From NCBI GenBank assembly GCA_020636095.1, contig JACJYN010000005.1, positions 186,001-250,000 of the forward strand: 64,000 bases of DNA, read 5' to 3'. The notes under the pieces were generated by a model. That model saw nothing but the letters and a program-made list of their open reading frames with translations. It ran no database searches and was not told the origin of the DNA. Positions 32,548-41,710 of this stretch are shown here, piece by piece. The first letter of the stretch is position 1. Every line of letters begins with the position of its first letter. This DNA comes from Lewinellaceae bacterium. GTDB taxonomy: Bacteria; Bacteroidota; Bacteroidia; Chitinophagales; Saprospiraceae. Both the position numbers and the translations under genes were made by a program.

Positions 32548-33237
32548 TTACGGCGTCGAAACCGAAACCGGAAGTACCTTTCCATTGAAGAAATGGTGGG
32601 CTTCGGTAGCGAAATAGGCGATAAAAGCGCCCATTTTTTGAGCGCTGACCGGCGCCTCAAAGCCGGGGAAGGCCTCTGCCAGCATTTCCGTCTGTACGGC
32701 GCCCAGGCATAAGCAATTGCAGGCAACGTGGTGCTCTTTCCACTCTTCAGCCAGGCACTCCGTCAGGTTGGCAAGGGCCGCTTTACTGGCGCTGTAACCC
32801 AGCAAGCCCGGAAACTTGGCGCTGCCCTGGTACCCGCCCATGCTTCCAATATTGAGAATATGAGCACGCTCGCTTTTGACTAAAAAAGGGCGCAGAATCT
32901 GGATCAGGTGGGCGGGGCCGAAAAAATTCACGCCGAAGGCCCGGTTCCAGTCAGTGGTGGTGATCTCCTCAAAGGGCTTCTTCAGCAGGTATCCGGCGTT
33001 GTTGATCAGTACATCCACTGTTTCCATAGGCTTCACCTTGTCGAGAAGCGCCCTGGCATCAGGTTTTAGGAGGTCAAACTCCAGAACGTCCAATTGCCCG
33101 CCGGCGTCCGCTTTCAGCGCTTGCAAGCCTTCTTTATTTCGGGAAAGGGCCAGCACGCGGTGCCCCTGTTTAGCCAGTTGCAACGCCGCATCGTGTCCGA
33201 TGCCCCGGCTGGCGCCGGTAATGATGATATTTTTCAT
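32548..33237 (-). CDS. short-chain dehydrogenase/reductase
   Basis: 229 residues. TGASRGIG cofactor motif (residues 6-13), NNAG (INNAGYLL), catalytic Ser in NIGSMGG, and YSASKAA (YxxxK). Classical SDR; substrate unknown. Separated by 30 bp from another SDR gene on the same strand. The two share ~35% similar motifs and probably arose by duplication. Confidence 0.88.
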   Translation of the reverse strand: MKNIIITGASRGIGHDAALQLAKQGHRVLALSRNKEGLQALKADAGGQLDVLEFDLLKPDARALLDKVKPMETVDVLINNAGYLLKKPFEEITTTDWNRAFGVNFFGPAHLIQILRPFLVKSERAHILNIGSMGGYQGSAKFPGLLGYSASKAALANLTECLAEEWKEHHVACNCLCLGAVQTEMLAEAFPGFEAPVSAQKMGAFIAYFATEAHHFFNGKVLPVSVSTP

Positions 33238-33267
33238 GCATTGATTATTTGATTCTCAGAGAAGGGA

Positions 33268-33960
33268 TTATTTCTGCGGCCGCATCAATATCTCTTCCAC
33301 CACCGTATTCCGGCTCATCGACCAGGCGTTCCACACGGCGAGGGCCACATCTTCAGCGCGCATGAGTTGTTCTTCCGGGACGCCGGTGCCTTCCCAGGAG
33401 GCCGACCAGGTGGAGCCGGGCAGCACTGCCGTCACCCGGATGCCCTGGTCTTGTAGTTCCAGCCGCAGTGCTTTGGTAAAGCCCAGCAGGGCAAACTTGG
33501 TGATGCCATAGGCCCCTTTATCGGGCTCAGGCGCCAGGCTGGCCGTCGAGCAAATATTGAAAATATGCCCCTGGCGGCGTTTTTGCATAGCCGGTAGCAA
33601 CGTTTTGGTCAGATAGTAAGGGCCGTAGAGGTTCACGGCCATCATTTGTTCGAGGACATAGTCTTCTTCCTGAGTAAGGTCGTCCAGGAGGAACATGCCG
33701 GCGTTGTTGACCAGCACGTCTACGGTTGAAAAATGATCCAGTACCGCCCTGCCAAAGGCTTTGGCTTCTTCCTTGTGCCCCAGGTTGGCAGGTAGCGCCA
33801 GAACTTCCGACTTGGGGAAGTATTGCCCGAAACTACGCCGCATGGCGCGAAGATCCTCGCCGGAGCGAGCCGTCACCGCCAGGTTGAACCCTCCCGCAGC
33901 AAAGGCCTGAGCAATAGCATATCCGATTCCTTTGGTCGCTCCGGTGATGACTGCATTCAT
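33268..33960 (-). CDS. short-chain dehydrogenase/reductase (FabG-like)
   Basis: 230 residues. TGATKGIG (6-13), VNNAGMF, catalytic Ser in NICSTAS, YGITKFA (YxxxK). FabG-like NAD(P)-dependent oxidoreductase. First gene of a two-SDR operon, divergent from the MlaE gene. Confidence 0.88.
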   Translation of the reverse strand: MNAVITGATKGIGYAIAQAFAAGGFNLAVTARSGEDLRAMRRSFGQYFPKSEVLALPANLGHKEEAKAFGRAVLDHFSTVDVLVNNAGMFLLDDLTQEEDYVLEQMMAVNLYGPYYLTKTLLPAMQKRRQGHIFNICSTASLAPEPDKGAYGITKFALLGFTKALRLELQDQGIRVTAVLPGSTWSASWEGTGVPEEQLMRAEDVALAVWNAWSMSRNTVVEEILMRPQK

Positions 33961-34065
33961 TATTTTACAGTTTGCCTGAGTCTATTCAACCGGATTTGCA
34001 CAGGCATTGTTTCGTGGGATAGGGATATTGACATCCCATCCCTTTTTTAGCTGGTAAATTTCCAC

Positions 34066-34073
34066 TAATTTTG
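34066..34073 (+). promoter_or_regulatory. probable -7 box upstream of mlaE
   Basis: TAATTTTG matches the Bacteroidota -7 consensus TAnnTTTG, 31 bp before the MlaE start. A TTGACA lies at 34028, too far upstream to be its normal partner, so the -33 box is unassigned. Confidence 0.4.
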
Positions 34074-34104
34074 GCGATCCTAAATAAACAGGGAATTCAA
34101 GCCT

Positions 34105-34854
34105 ATGTTTTTTAAGAATTTTTTATTCCACATGGGGCGATACACCATGATGTTGGGTACCAGCTTCTCCCGGCCGGAGAAATACTACATGTATTACAAA
34201 GAGACGATGCGGCAGATGAACGATATCGGCATCGGCTCGCTGGTCATTGTAGGGTTGATCGCCATTTTTATCGGAGCAGTGACCGCCGTGCAGTTCCTCT
34301 ATCAACTGGATGGGACCCTGGTGCCGGTGTACTATATAGGCTACATCATTCGGGACAGTACCATCATCGAGCTGGCGCCGACGATCACCTGCCTGGTTCT
34401 GGCCGGCAAGGTGGGTTCCAATATGGCGGCGGAGATCGGCGGGATGCGCCAGAAGGAGCATATCGATGCAATGGAGATCATGGGAGTCAATACGGCAGCG
34501 TACCTGATTATGCCCAAAATCATCGCCGCGCTGGTGGTCATTCCCTTGCTGGTGGCCATCGCCGCCTTTGTCAGTGTTATTGGAGGCTATCTGGCCGCTG
34601 TTCCAACCGGGTTGATGTCCGATGCCGAATACATACAGGGAGTACGTTCATTTTTTGAGCCGTTCAATGTCGTCATGATGTTCGTCAAAGCACTGGTCTT
34701 TGCCTTTTTGCTCACATCTATCTCCTGCTATCAAGGCTATTACGTTCGGGGCGGTAGCATCGAACTGGGGCAGGCCAGCACCAATGCGGTTGTCTTCAGC
34801 GATATCATGATCCTGCTGGCCGATTACATCATCGCCGTTTTGCTGACCGGTTAA
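34105..34854 (+). CDS. mlaE: MlaE-family ABC transporter permease
   Basis: 249 residues, five to six membrane helices. Conserved MlaE segments: IGAVTAVQFLYQL, APTITCLVLAGKVGSNMAAE, IGGMRQKEHIDAMEIMGVN, YYVRGGSIELGQASTNAVV. Permease of the lipid-trafficking system that keeps outer membrane asymmetry. Paired with the ATPase gene 10 bp downstream. The substrate-binding MlaD-type gene is not adjacent here. Confidence 0.9.
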   Translation: MFFKNFLFHMGRYTMMLGTSFSRPEKYYMYYKETMRQMNDIGIGSLVIVGLIAIFIGAVTAVQFLYQLDGTLVPVYYIGYIIRDSTIIELAPTITCLVLAGKVGSNMAAEIGGMRQKEHIDAMEIMGVNTAAYLIMPKIIAALVVIPLLVAIAAFVSVIGGYLAAVPTGLMSDAEYIQGVRSFFEPFNVVMMFVKALVFAFLLTSISCYQGYYVRGGSIELGQASTNAVVFSDIMILLADYIIAVLLTG

Positions 34855-34864
34855 TTCAGAAAAT

Positions 34865-35626
34865 ATGATCAGAGCAGAAAATATATTCAAATCATTTGAA
34901 GACAATGAGGTCCTGAAAGGCATCAGTACCGAATTTTTTCCCGGTAAGACCAACCTTATCATCGGACGCAGCGGCGCCGGCAAAACGGTGCTGCTGAAGT
35001 TGCTGATCGGCCTGCTCAAGCCCACCACCGGAAAAGTATTCTACGACAAGGTGGATTTCTTCAGCCTCGGTAAAAAGGAGATTCGCACCATACGCATGCA
35101 GGTCGGCATGCTTTTCCAGGCTTCCGCCCTTTTTGATTCTATGACCGTGGAGGAAAATATCCGTTTCCCGCTGGATATGTTCACCAATATGACCTGGAAG
35201 GAAAAGAAGGACCGCGTCAACTTTTGCCTGGAACGCGTGAGCCTCGGTAAGGTCAACGACAATTACCCCTCGGAGATCAGCGGTGGTATGCAGAAGCGGG
35301 TGGGCATCGCCCGCGCCATCGTCCTCAACCCCAAATACCTGTTCTGCGACGAGCCCAACTCGGGTTTGGATCCCAAGACCTCTATCGTCATCGATGAACT
35401 CATTCATGACATTACCATCGAGAACAACATCACAACAGTAATCAATACCCACGATATGAACTCCGTGATGGAGATCGGCGATAATGTCATTCTCCTGTAC
35501 CAGGGGCAAATTGCCTGGCGGGGCAACCGGGACGATGTGCTGCACAGCGACAATGAGGTGTTGCACGACTTTATGTTCGCCTCGCCATTCCTGCAACAGC
35601 TGCGGGATTCTGCGTTGCAGAAATAA
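34865..35626 (+). CDS. mlaF: MlaF-family ABC transporter ATPase
   Basis: 253 residues. Walker A GRSGAGKT (residues 34-41), Q-loop in GMLFQASALFDSMTVEEN, signature SGGMQKRVGIARA, Walker B YLFCDEPNSGLD, switch His in NTHDMNS. The SALFDSMTVEEN and GMQKR variants are typical of MlaF rather than general importers. Forms a two-gene operon with mlaE. Confidence 0.92.
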   Translation: MIRAENIFKSFEDNEVLKGISTEFFPGKTNLIIGRSGAGKTVLLKLLIGLLKPTTGKVFYDKVDFFSLGKKEIRTIRMQVGMLFQASALFDSMTVEENIRFPLDMFTNMTWKEKKDRVNFCLERVSLGKVNDNYPSEISGGMQKRVGIARAIVLNPKYLFCDEPNSGLDPKTSIVIDELIHDITIENNITTVINTHDMNSVMEIGDNVILLYQGQIAWRGNRDDVLHSDNEVLHDFMFASPFLQQLRDSALQK

Positions 35627-35638
35627 TTCAGCCTTTGC

Positions 35639-35670
35639 TTGTCAGTTTTATTTGAATTCTTGTATCTTTG
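35639..35670 (+). promoter_or_regulatory. tRNA-Leu promoter
   Basis: TTG (35639-35641) and TATCTTTG (35663-35670), 21 bp between them, fit the Bacteroidota -33/-7 pattern. The -7 box ends 23 bp before the tRNA. Confidence 0.6.
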
Positions 35671-35693
35671 CAAAACTTTTTGAGAAAGGCAAT

Positions 35694-35777
35694 GCCCAGG
35701 TGGCGAAATTGGTAGACGCGCTAGCTTGAGGGGCTAGTGTTCGCAAGGACGTGCAGGTTCGACTCCTGTCCTGGGCA
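35694..35777 (+). tRNA. tRNA-Leu (anticodon GAG)
   Basis: 84 nt. Acceptor stem GCCCAGG/CCTGGGC with discriminator A, D-loop with TTGGTAGACGCG, anticodon stem CTAGC-TTGAGGG-GCTAG (anticodon GAG), long class II variable arm and T-loop GGTTCGACTCC. CCA is not encoded. Followed at once by a strong terminator. Confidence 0.96.
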
Positions 35778-35787
35778 CAACAAAAAG

Positions 35788-35818
35788 CCTGGCTGCTTTG
35801 GTAGCCAGGTTTTTTTTT
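35788..35818 (+). terminator. rho-independent terminator after tRNA-Leu
   Basis: CCTGGCT (35788-35794) pairs with AGCCAGG (35803-35809) around a GCTTTGGT loop, followed by nine T. Confidence 0.9.
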
Positions 35819-35891
35819 GCCCTGCTTTTCGTTTACCTTAGCCTCGGATGTGTTTTAACTCATTAACCCCGCAGGGAGCCACCCCCAGCCT

Positions 35892-37649
35892 ATGAAAAGG
35901 AGGCCTTTACTCCAGGATCAATCACTTTTCATCGGAAGCATCCTCGCTTTCATAGCCCTGATCTTTGATTTTGGCTTTCAGAACAACTTCTGGCATCAGT
36001 TTCTCACGGATACCTTCTATGTGGCTTACGGGCTGTTGTTCTTCATCCGCGTCCGACGGATCATTTCCGACAGCCCGGCGCCCCGGCGGGCCCAGCGAAT
36101 CAGCCGTTATATCATCTTCGGCGCTGCCGGAATGTTGGTCATCCTGGCCTTGCTCAACCTGACGGAATTTGCCATACTGAAACGGGGGTTCATCCAACCG
36201 ACCGCCGGCCTGGTTTTATTGCTGGCGGTGCTCGACATCTCGGCGCGGGTTTACGCCATAGAACGGCAGACCCTTCACCCGGCTCTCGCCTTCGCCCTGA
36301 GTTTCTTTCTGCTGATCTGTATAGGGACGATGCTTTTGTTGCTCCCTCTGGCTACCCGGTCCGGCATCACTTTCGTCGACGCCCTGTTTACCTCCACCAG
36401 CGCCGTCTGTGTAACGGGCCTGGCCGTATTGGATACGGGCCGGGACTTCACCTTTTTCGGGCAGTTTATCATCTTGCTGCTCATTCAGCTGGGGGGCCTG
36501 GGGATGCTGACTTTTACCAACCTCTTCGGCCTGTTTTTTCGGGGATACGGCTCTTACCGCAATCGGCTGATGCTCAAAGATATGATCAACGCCAATGACA
36601 TGGCCGATACGTTTAGCACGCTGATCAAGATCATCACTTTTACCTTTGCCATCGAAAGCATAGGCGCTATTTGTATTTATTATTCCGTCAGCCCCGACGC
36701 CGGCGGGCAGGGAGGAAGGATATTCTTTGCTATTTTCCACGCCATATCGGCCTTCTGTAATGCCGGTTTTTCCACCTTAAGCAATTCGCTCTACGAAGTG
36801 GAGTATCGCTATAACTATTTTCTACACCTGTCCATAGCGGGCCTGATCATACTGGGAGGAATTGGCTACAGTGTTTTTATCAATTACTACACTTATATAA
36901 AAATCCTTCTCAAACGATACTTCCAGCGCCTGTTCAAAAAGGAGCAGGATACCGTTTATCGGAAGCCGGCCATCAGCACCAATACCAGGATCGTGATCTA
37001 CACCAGCCTGCTGCTGTTGCTGGCCGGTACGGCTGTGTTTTATGTGTTGGAATACAACAACAGCCTGGCGGATCACAGCGGCTGGGGTAAACTGGTGACG
37101 GCGTTCTTTGGCTCGGTAACTACACGGACGGCAGGCTTCAACACCGTAGATACCGCCGCTCTGGCGCTACCTACCCTGTTGGTGGTTTTTCTGCTGATGT
37201 GGGTGGGCGCTTCTCCAGGCTCCACTGGCGGAGGGATCAAAACGACCACCTTTGCCCTGTCCCTGATGAATATTTATCGTCAGGTACTGGGGCAAGACCG
37301 CATTATTTTCGAGTGGAAACAGATACCGGTACACGCACTGCAACGGGCAACCGCGGTAATCCTGCTATCCTTGCTGGGTATTGGATCCGCTATTTTTGCC
37401 GTCGTTTATTTCGACGGACAACTGGGGGTGCTCCCCATCGCCTTTGAGTGTATCTCCGCCTATAGCACGGTCGGCCTGAGCATGGGGATAACCGCCAGCC
37501 TCTCTACCGCCAGCAAACTGACACTGGCCCTGGCCATGTTTGTTGGCAGAGTCAGTTTCCTGACCTTACTGACCGGTGTGGCGCGGCAATTCGCTCCGCG
37601 CCGCCATAATCCGCTTTGCTATCCGGAGGAGGATATATTGATCAACTAA
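35892..37649 (+). CDS. ktrB: TrkH/KtrB-family potassium transporter
   Basis: 585 residues, about ten to twelve membrane helices; the first two or three form an N-terminal extension. All four selectivity-filter loops are visible: STSAVCVTGLA, ISAFCNAGFS, TTRTAGFNT and SAYSTVGLS. SPGSTGGGIKT marks the characteristic third-repeat turn. K+ (possibly Na+-coupled) uptake channel, gated by the cytosolic ring protein encoded just downstream. Confidence 0.92.
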   Translation: MKRRPLLQDQSLFIGSILAFIALIFDFGFQNNFWHQFLTDTFYVAYGLLFFIRVRRIISDSPAPRRAQRISRYIIFGAAGMLVILALLNLTEFAILKRGFIQPTAGLVLLLAVLDISARVYAIERQTLHPALAFALSFFLLICIGTMLLLLPLATRSGITFVDALFTSTSAVCVTGLAVLDTGRDFTFFGQFIILLLIQLGGLGMLTFTNLFGLFFRGYGSYRNRLMLKDMINANDMADTFSTLIKIITFTFAIESIGAICIYYSVSPDAGGQGGRIFFAIFHAISAFCNAGFSTLSNSLYEVEYRYNYFLHLSIAGLIILGGIGYSVFINYYTYIKILLKRYFQRLFKKEQDTVYRKPAISTNTRIVIYTSLLLLLAGTAVFYVLEYNNSLADHSGWGKLVTAFFGSVTTRTAGFNTVDTAALALPTLLVVFLLMWVGASPGSTGGGIKTTTFALSLMNIYRQVLGQDRIIFEWKQIPVHALQRATAVILLSLLGIGSAIFAVVYFDGQLGVLPIAFECISAYSTVGLSMGITASLSTASKLTLALAMFVGRVSFLTLLTGVARQFAPRRHNPLCYPEEDILIN

Positions 37650-37660
37650 TTTATAAGTTT

Positions 37661-38353
37661 ATGAAATTCATCATTATTGGCTTGGGCAATTTTGGGTCTA
37701 CCCTCGGCTTGCGCCTGGTGGAAGACGGGCACGAGGTGCTGGGGGTGGATGAAAACATGAGTATTGTCAACTTGTTTCAGGATAAACTGACGCACACGAT
37801 CTGTGCGGACACTACCGATGAATTGGCAGTGCAACGTTTGCCTCTTACCGATACGGATATTGTCATCATAAGTATCGGTGAGAATGTAGGCGCTTCGGTA
37901 ACGACAACGGCCCTCATCAAGAAATACTGTAACGCCAAGATCATCAGCCGGGCCATTTCACCGGTCCACCACACTATCCTGGAGGCGATGGGCATTAAGG
38001 ACATCATTCATCCGGAAGCAGAGTTCGCCGACCAGTTGGCCACCCGCCTGATCGTGGACGGCGCTTTGAAAACGTTGGTATTGGACAACAAGTTCGAAAT
38101 CGTTGAGGTGGCCCTCCCCACCCGTCTGGTGGGGCGAACGATAGCAGAGACAAGCCTGAGGGAAAAATATGACATCAGTATCGTTACCATCTTGAAGAAG
38201 AAGGAACGGCGGAATATTCTGGGCGCCAAAGTAGAACGCAGTGAGGTGGCCGGCGTACCCCGGCCAGATATGGTTTTCGAAGCCCGGGATACGCTGGTCT
38301 TGTTTGGGCGAATGCAGAATGTCCAGGCTTTTTTGAAAGAAACCGGAGAATGA
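37661..38353 (+). CDS. ktrA: KtrA/TrkA-family potassium channel regulator
   Basis: 230 residues from ATG 37661; the 37616 frame start lies within ktrB. An RCK_N Rossmann domain opens MKFIIIGLGNFGSTLGLRLV with GVDEN closing the second strand. The C-terminal RCK_C domain starts around EIVEVALPTRLVGRTIAET. It binds nucleotide and gates KtrB. Only 11 bp separate the two genes. Confidence 0.92.
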   Translation: MKFIIIGLGNFGSTLGLRLVEDGHEVLGVDENMSIVNLFQDKLTHTICADTTDELAVQRLPLTDTDIVIISIGENVGASVTTTALIKKYCNAKIISRAISPVHHTILEAMGIKDIIHPEAEFADQLATRLIVDGALKTLVLDNKFEIVEVALPTRLVGRTIAETSLREKYDISIVTILKKKERRNILGAKVERSEVAGVPRPDMVFEARDTLVLFGRMQNVQAFLKETGE

Positions 38354-38795
38354 GCATGCTTTTTTTTAGAAAAGGTAACTTTTTTAACCAGATTACGTCT
38401 TACCTTTATGGAAATTATGAGAAATCGTTTGTCAGTAGCCTTATTATCACTGCCTTTTACAAACTGCTAGTGCGCCGGGAACGAAATTCTTAACCAATTC
38501 TTTGGGCTCTTTTACGGCCATGCTGCGTTGCTCCTTCCTTCCGTAGCTTAGGCTATGGTCGGTCGTCGCGCCTTGCCTGTCTCCGCCGGCCATAGCCTTT
38601 GGCGACGAGCCGGCCGCAAAACAGCCTCAAATTATTGACCAACAACTTCGTTCCCGGCGCACTAGTACGAGTAGATTCATACGCCGATCATTTTCAGTCC
38701 CCTATACTTTTGAACAGGGCCGTATCATCAAATGAAAGGTGAGCTCGTTTTTGCAATACTGAATATAATCCCGAACATACTTTAGAATTCGAAAA
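38354..38795. repeat. intergenic region with a 199-bp inverted-repeat element
   Basis: Non-coding. CTAGTGCGCCGGGAACGAA (38467-38485) is repeated inverted, perfectly, at 38647-38665. Inside, CTATGG (about 38553) / CCATAG and further GGCC-rich arms give a long folded structure. No promoter could be fixed for the next small gene. Confidence 0.7.
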
Positions 38796-39104
38796 ATGAC
38801 AGAGGCAAAAATTGGGAAATTATCCCTTGACCAACAACATCAGGAGAAAGCTACGCTGCACTGCTACTGCCCGCAAGCCGGCGTCCTCACTATTGACTTA
38901 CTCGACAGCCTTGGCCGTTCGTTCCTCCATCAGCAATATCCACTCCAAAAAGGTGACAACGAGGTCAGTTTTAATATCAGCCGGCTGCCCGCCGGCGATT
39001 ATAATACCTGGGTGAGCATCGGCAGCCAAACCGCCATCCGCCCCCTGGCCATACAACCACGCAAAAACCTTCAGGGGCTTTTGCAACGTTGGTTCCTTTG
39101 GTAG
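38796..39104 (+). CDS. small protein resembling a T9SS sorting-domain fold without signal peptide
   Basis: 102 residues. GVLTIDLLDSLGRSFLHQQY followed by GDNEVSFNISRLPAGDYNTW closely resembles the beta-sandwich of T9SS C-terminal domains (the LxDxxGR and LPxGxY turns), yet there is no signal peptide, and a short LLQRWFLW tail follows. It may be a cytosolic stand-alone domain or the remnant of a longer secreted protein. A real gene is likely but not certain. Confidence 0.5.
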   Translation: MTEAKIGKLSLDQQHQEKATLHCYCPQAGVLTIDLLDSLGRSFLHQQYPLQKGDNEVSFNISRLPAGDYNTWVSIGSQTAIRPLAIQPRKNLQGLLQRWFLW

Positions 39105-39187
39105 CAGGGGCCTTCTTCCATGACCCCTTTCGTACTCCTGTCGGCGCGATCGCGCACTTCAACCTTTAGCATGCAAACTTTGTTTCA

Positions 39188-39209
39188 TGAACATATATTC
39201 ATATCTTTG
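39188..39209 (+). promoter_or_regulatory. ArsR-type operator overlapping promoter
   Basis: TGAACATATATTCA (39188-39201) fits the ArsR/SmtB operator core TGAACA-N2-TATTCA and ends next to a -7 box TATCTTTG (39202-39209). The box is only 5 bp from the start codon at 39215, so the transcript may be leaderless or nearly so. Confidence 0.6.
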
Positions 39210-39214
39210 CAATT

Positions 39215-39532
39215 ATGGAAAGTAAGACAGGAATACTCAAAGAAAAAGAAGCGGAAAAGCTGGAGCGCATTGCATTCATTCTGAAAACAGTGGCGCACCC
39301 GCTTCGGCTGGGGGTTATTCACCTTCTGGAGCAGTACCCCCGTCTTTCTGTTTCTGAGATTTGCGAAAAACTGGGTAGTGAACAATCGCTCACCTCTCAT
39401 CACCTTCAGAATATGCGCCTGAAGGGCATCCTTAGCGTAAAAAGAGAGGGCAGGAGTATGATGTACACGCTGAAGGAGAGAGACGTATCCCTTATCATTG
39501 AGTGTCTGGAAAATTGCCAGTGTAATATGTAA
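39215..39532 (+). CDS. ArsR-family transcriptional regulator
   Basis: 105 residues. Winged helix: ERIAFILKTVAHPLRLGVIH, LSVSEICEKLGSEQSLTSHH (recognition helix), LKGILSVKREGRSMMYTLKE (wing). A C-terminal ECLENCQCNM holds two Cys that could form part of a metal or redox sensor site; the classical CxC in helix 3 is absent. Probably autoregulated through the operator directly upstream. Confidence 0.88.
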   Translation: MESKTGILKEKEAEKLERIAFILKTVAHPLRLGVIHLLEQYPRLSVSEICEKLGSEQSLTSHHLQNMRLKGILSVKREGRSMMYTLKERDVSLIIECLENCQCNM

Positions 39533-39640
39533 TAAGTGGAAACCCTTTCCAACGTGCTTTTTTATCAGGTAGAATCCATAACATTTCTTTAGAGATTGGT
39601 TGCTAACGATTTTTTCGCAAGGCGCCGGTTTTGAAATACC

Positions 39641-40237
39641 ATGAAAGAATTCTGGGATCAACGATACGGCGAGGCGGCATACGCCTACGGCAAAGCGCCT
39701 AACGCCTTTTTGAAGGAACAGCTAACGGGCCGGCCGGCCGGCCGCGCGTTGTTTCCGGCAGAAGGAGAGGGGAGGAATTCCGTCTTTGCCGCTACGCTCG
39801 GTTGGGAAGTTACCGCATTTGATTACAGTGAGGCGGGGCGCCAAAAAGCCGAAGCGCTGGCCAGTGAGCAGGGCGTGCATATCGATTATCAATCCTGTGC
39901 GATTGAAGCTTTTTCCTTCCCCAAGGCGGCATTTGGCCTGGTGGGCCTCTTTTTTGTCCACCTGCCTCCAGACGGGCGACGGTTGCTCCACCGGCAGGCT
40001 GTCAGGAGTCTGAAACCCGGAGGGATGATCATTCTGGAAGCCTTTTCCAAACAGCAATTGGGCCGGCCTTCCGGCGGGCCCCAACGAGAAGATATGCTCT
40101 TCAGCGTTCAGGAGATGGAGGATGATTTTTCCTCTTTACACCTGCAATTGCTGGAAGAAACAGAAACGGTGCTCGCAGAAGGGCCTTACCACAGCGGCGC
40201 GGCGCGAGTCATACGCTTGCTGGGCATTCGGCCCTGA
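39641..40237 (+). CDS. class I SAM-dependent methyltransferase (TehB-like)
   Basis: 198 residues. MKEFWDQRYGEAAYAYGKAP is the usual opening of this group. The SAM loop is altered to LFPAEGEGRNSVFAATLGWE, followed by VTAFDYSE (acidic ribose-binding residue) and FVHLPPDGR..LKPGGMIILE. Possible small-molecule methylation or detoxification. 108 bp after the ArsR gene; a regulatory link is plausible but unproven. Confidence 0.82.
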   Translation: MKEFWDQRYGEAAYAYGKAPNAFLKEQLTGRPAGRALFPAEGEGRNSVFAATLGWEVTAFDYSEAGRQKAEALASEQGVHIDYQSCAIEAFSFPKAAFGLVGLFFVHLPPDGRRLLHRQAVRSLKPGGMIILEAFSKQQLGRPSGGPQREDMLFSVQEMEDDFSSLHLQLLEETETVLAEGPYHSGAARVIRLLGIRP

Positions 40238-40387
40238 ATCGTGACTATTCAGCAGTTCGCTATTCGCTCTGCAATGCCCTTAAAAGCAGGAATCCAGGCT
40301 TGATGAACCAGTTATTTGCTCTAAGCCCCGTTTTGGGCAGGTTCTTGCGAACTGCGAATGGCTGAATTGTTATCCTGAATCAATCAT

Positions 40388-40418
40388 TCAATCAATCATT
40401 CAATCAATCATTCAGGCC
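40388..40418. repeat. short tandem repeat AATCATTCAATC
   Basis: About two and a half copies of a 12-bp unit (AATCATTCAATC) directly upstream of the DUF983 gene; function unknown. Confidence 0.7.
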
Positions 40419-40434
40419 ATAAATTGCAGCGAAT

Positions 40435-40821
40435 ATGAGCATTTTTAAAAAAGGAACAAAAGGCTACAGCATCTTTAGCCTCAAATGCCCCAAATGCCAC
40501 GAGGAAGATTTATTTGATACCGGCTCTTTCAGCTTTAACAAGCCCTTTGATATGAAAGATGAGTGCCCCCATTGTGGCCAGGATTTCATGCCGGAACCGG
40601 GGTTTTATTTCGGCGCCATGTTTATCTCCTATATTTTTACCGCCTGGTTTTGTATCTTATTCGTCCTGTTTGTACACTGGGTCCTTGGGTGGAGTACCGC
40701 CGCATCCTTTGGTGCGCTGATTGCCATTTGTGCTGTCTTTTTCGTGTACTTCTTTCGCCTGGCCCGGTCTATTTGGTTGAATATCAACTTTAAATACGAC
40801 CCGGAGAAAGCCCGGACATAA
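40435..40821 (+). CDS. DUF983 family membrane protein
   Basis: 128 residues. Two zinc-knuckle-like pairs, CPKCHEEDLF and CPHCGQDFMP, precede two membrane helices (GAMFISYIFTAWFCILFVLF and ASFGALIAICAVFFVYFF). The layout is that of DUF983 proteins. Function unknown. Confidence 0.85.
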   Translation: MSIFKKGTKGYSIFSLKCPKCHEEDLFDTGSFSFNKPFDMKDECPHCGQDFMPEPGFYFGAMFISYIFTAWFCILFVLFVHWVLGWSTAASFGALIAICAVFFVYFFRLARSIWLNINFKYDPEKART

Positions 40822-40897
40822 ACTGGGGTTGGCGTATGGGCTTTGATGGGGGCTGACAATAATATCGAACCGCAATTAAAGACAAAAAAAACTAACC

Positions 40898-41551
40898 ATG
40901 GCGATACAAGATCTCAACCAGGAAGTACTCAACCTGGTGCGTAAGCACTACCCACAGATTGCCGAGCGGACTTTACAGGAAGATATCGCTCAGGTTGGAA
41001 AAGTAATGCACTTCAGGGCCGGTGAAATGATCATGGATTTTGGTAGCTATGTCAAGATTGTTCCGCTGATCATCAAAGGCAGTATCAAGGTATCCCGGGA
41101 AGATGAGGGAGGCAACGAGCTTTTCCTCTACTATCTGCAACCGGGAGAAACCTGCTCCATGTCCTTCACCTGCTGTATGATGAATAAAAAGAGCGAAATT
41201 CGTACGGTCGCGGAGGAGGATACCACCGTCATTGGCATCCCTACCCGCTATATGGACGAGTGGATGAGCCGCTACCCCAGCTGGAAAAATTTTGTCATGC
41301 TTTCCTACGACAACCGCATGCTGGAACTCATCCGTACCATCGACAGCATCGCCTTCAAGAAAATGGACGAGCGCTTGCTCGACTACCTCGAAAAAAAGGC
41401 CGAAGCCAATAATTCCCGCACCATTAACGCTACCCACCAGGAGATCGCTTATGACCTCAACGCTTCCCGGGAGGCCGTCTCCCGCCTGCTTAAACAGTTG
41501 GAGAAGGAGGGGGAGGTGGAACTGGGGAGGAACCGGATTGAGCTGTTGTAG
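40898..41551 (+). CDS. Crp/Fnr-family transcriptional regulator
   Basis: 217 residues. Cyclic-nucleotide-binding-like beta barrel (about 20-130) with SYVKIVPLIIKGSIKVSRED and LYYLQPGETCSMSFTCCMMN, then an HTH_CRP domain (INATHQEIAYDLNASREAVS). The CSMSFTCCMMN stretch is typical of a Bacteroidota subgroup; the ligand is unknown. Next gene is SulP on the same strand. Confidence 0.88.
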   Translation: MAIQDLNQEVLNLVRKHYPQIAERTLQEDIAQVGKVMHFRAGEMIMDFGSYVKIVPLIIKGSIKVSREDEGGNELFLYYLQPGETCSMSFTCCMMNKKSEIRTVAEEDTTVIGIPTRYMDEWMSRYPSWKNFVMLSYDNRMLELIRTIDSIAFKKMDERLLDYLEKKAEANNSRTINATHQEIAYDLNASREAVSRLLKQLEKEGEVELGRNRIELL

Positions 41552-41710
41552 GGGGTATTAGTGTATCAGGGAGCAGTATATGTCACTGCTCTCTGATACA
41601 CCGATACACTACCCCCTGATACACTGCTCCTTGGTACACCACCCCCTGTGACCTTCATCACTGCCCCTTTCCCTCAGAAATCCCACCTTTGCACTAAAAC
41701 CACACAAGCG

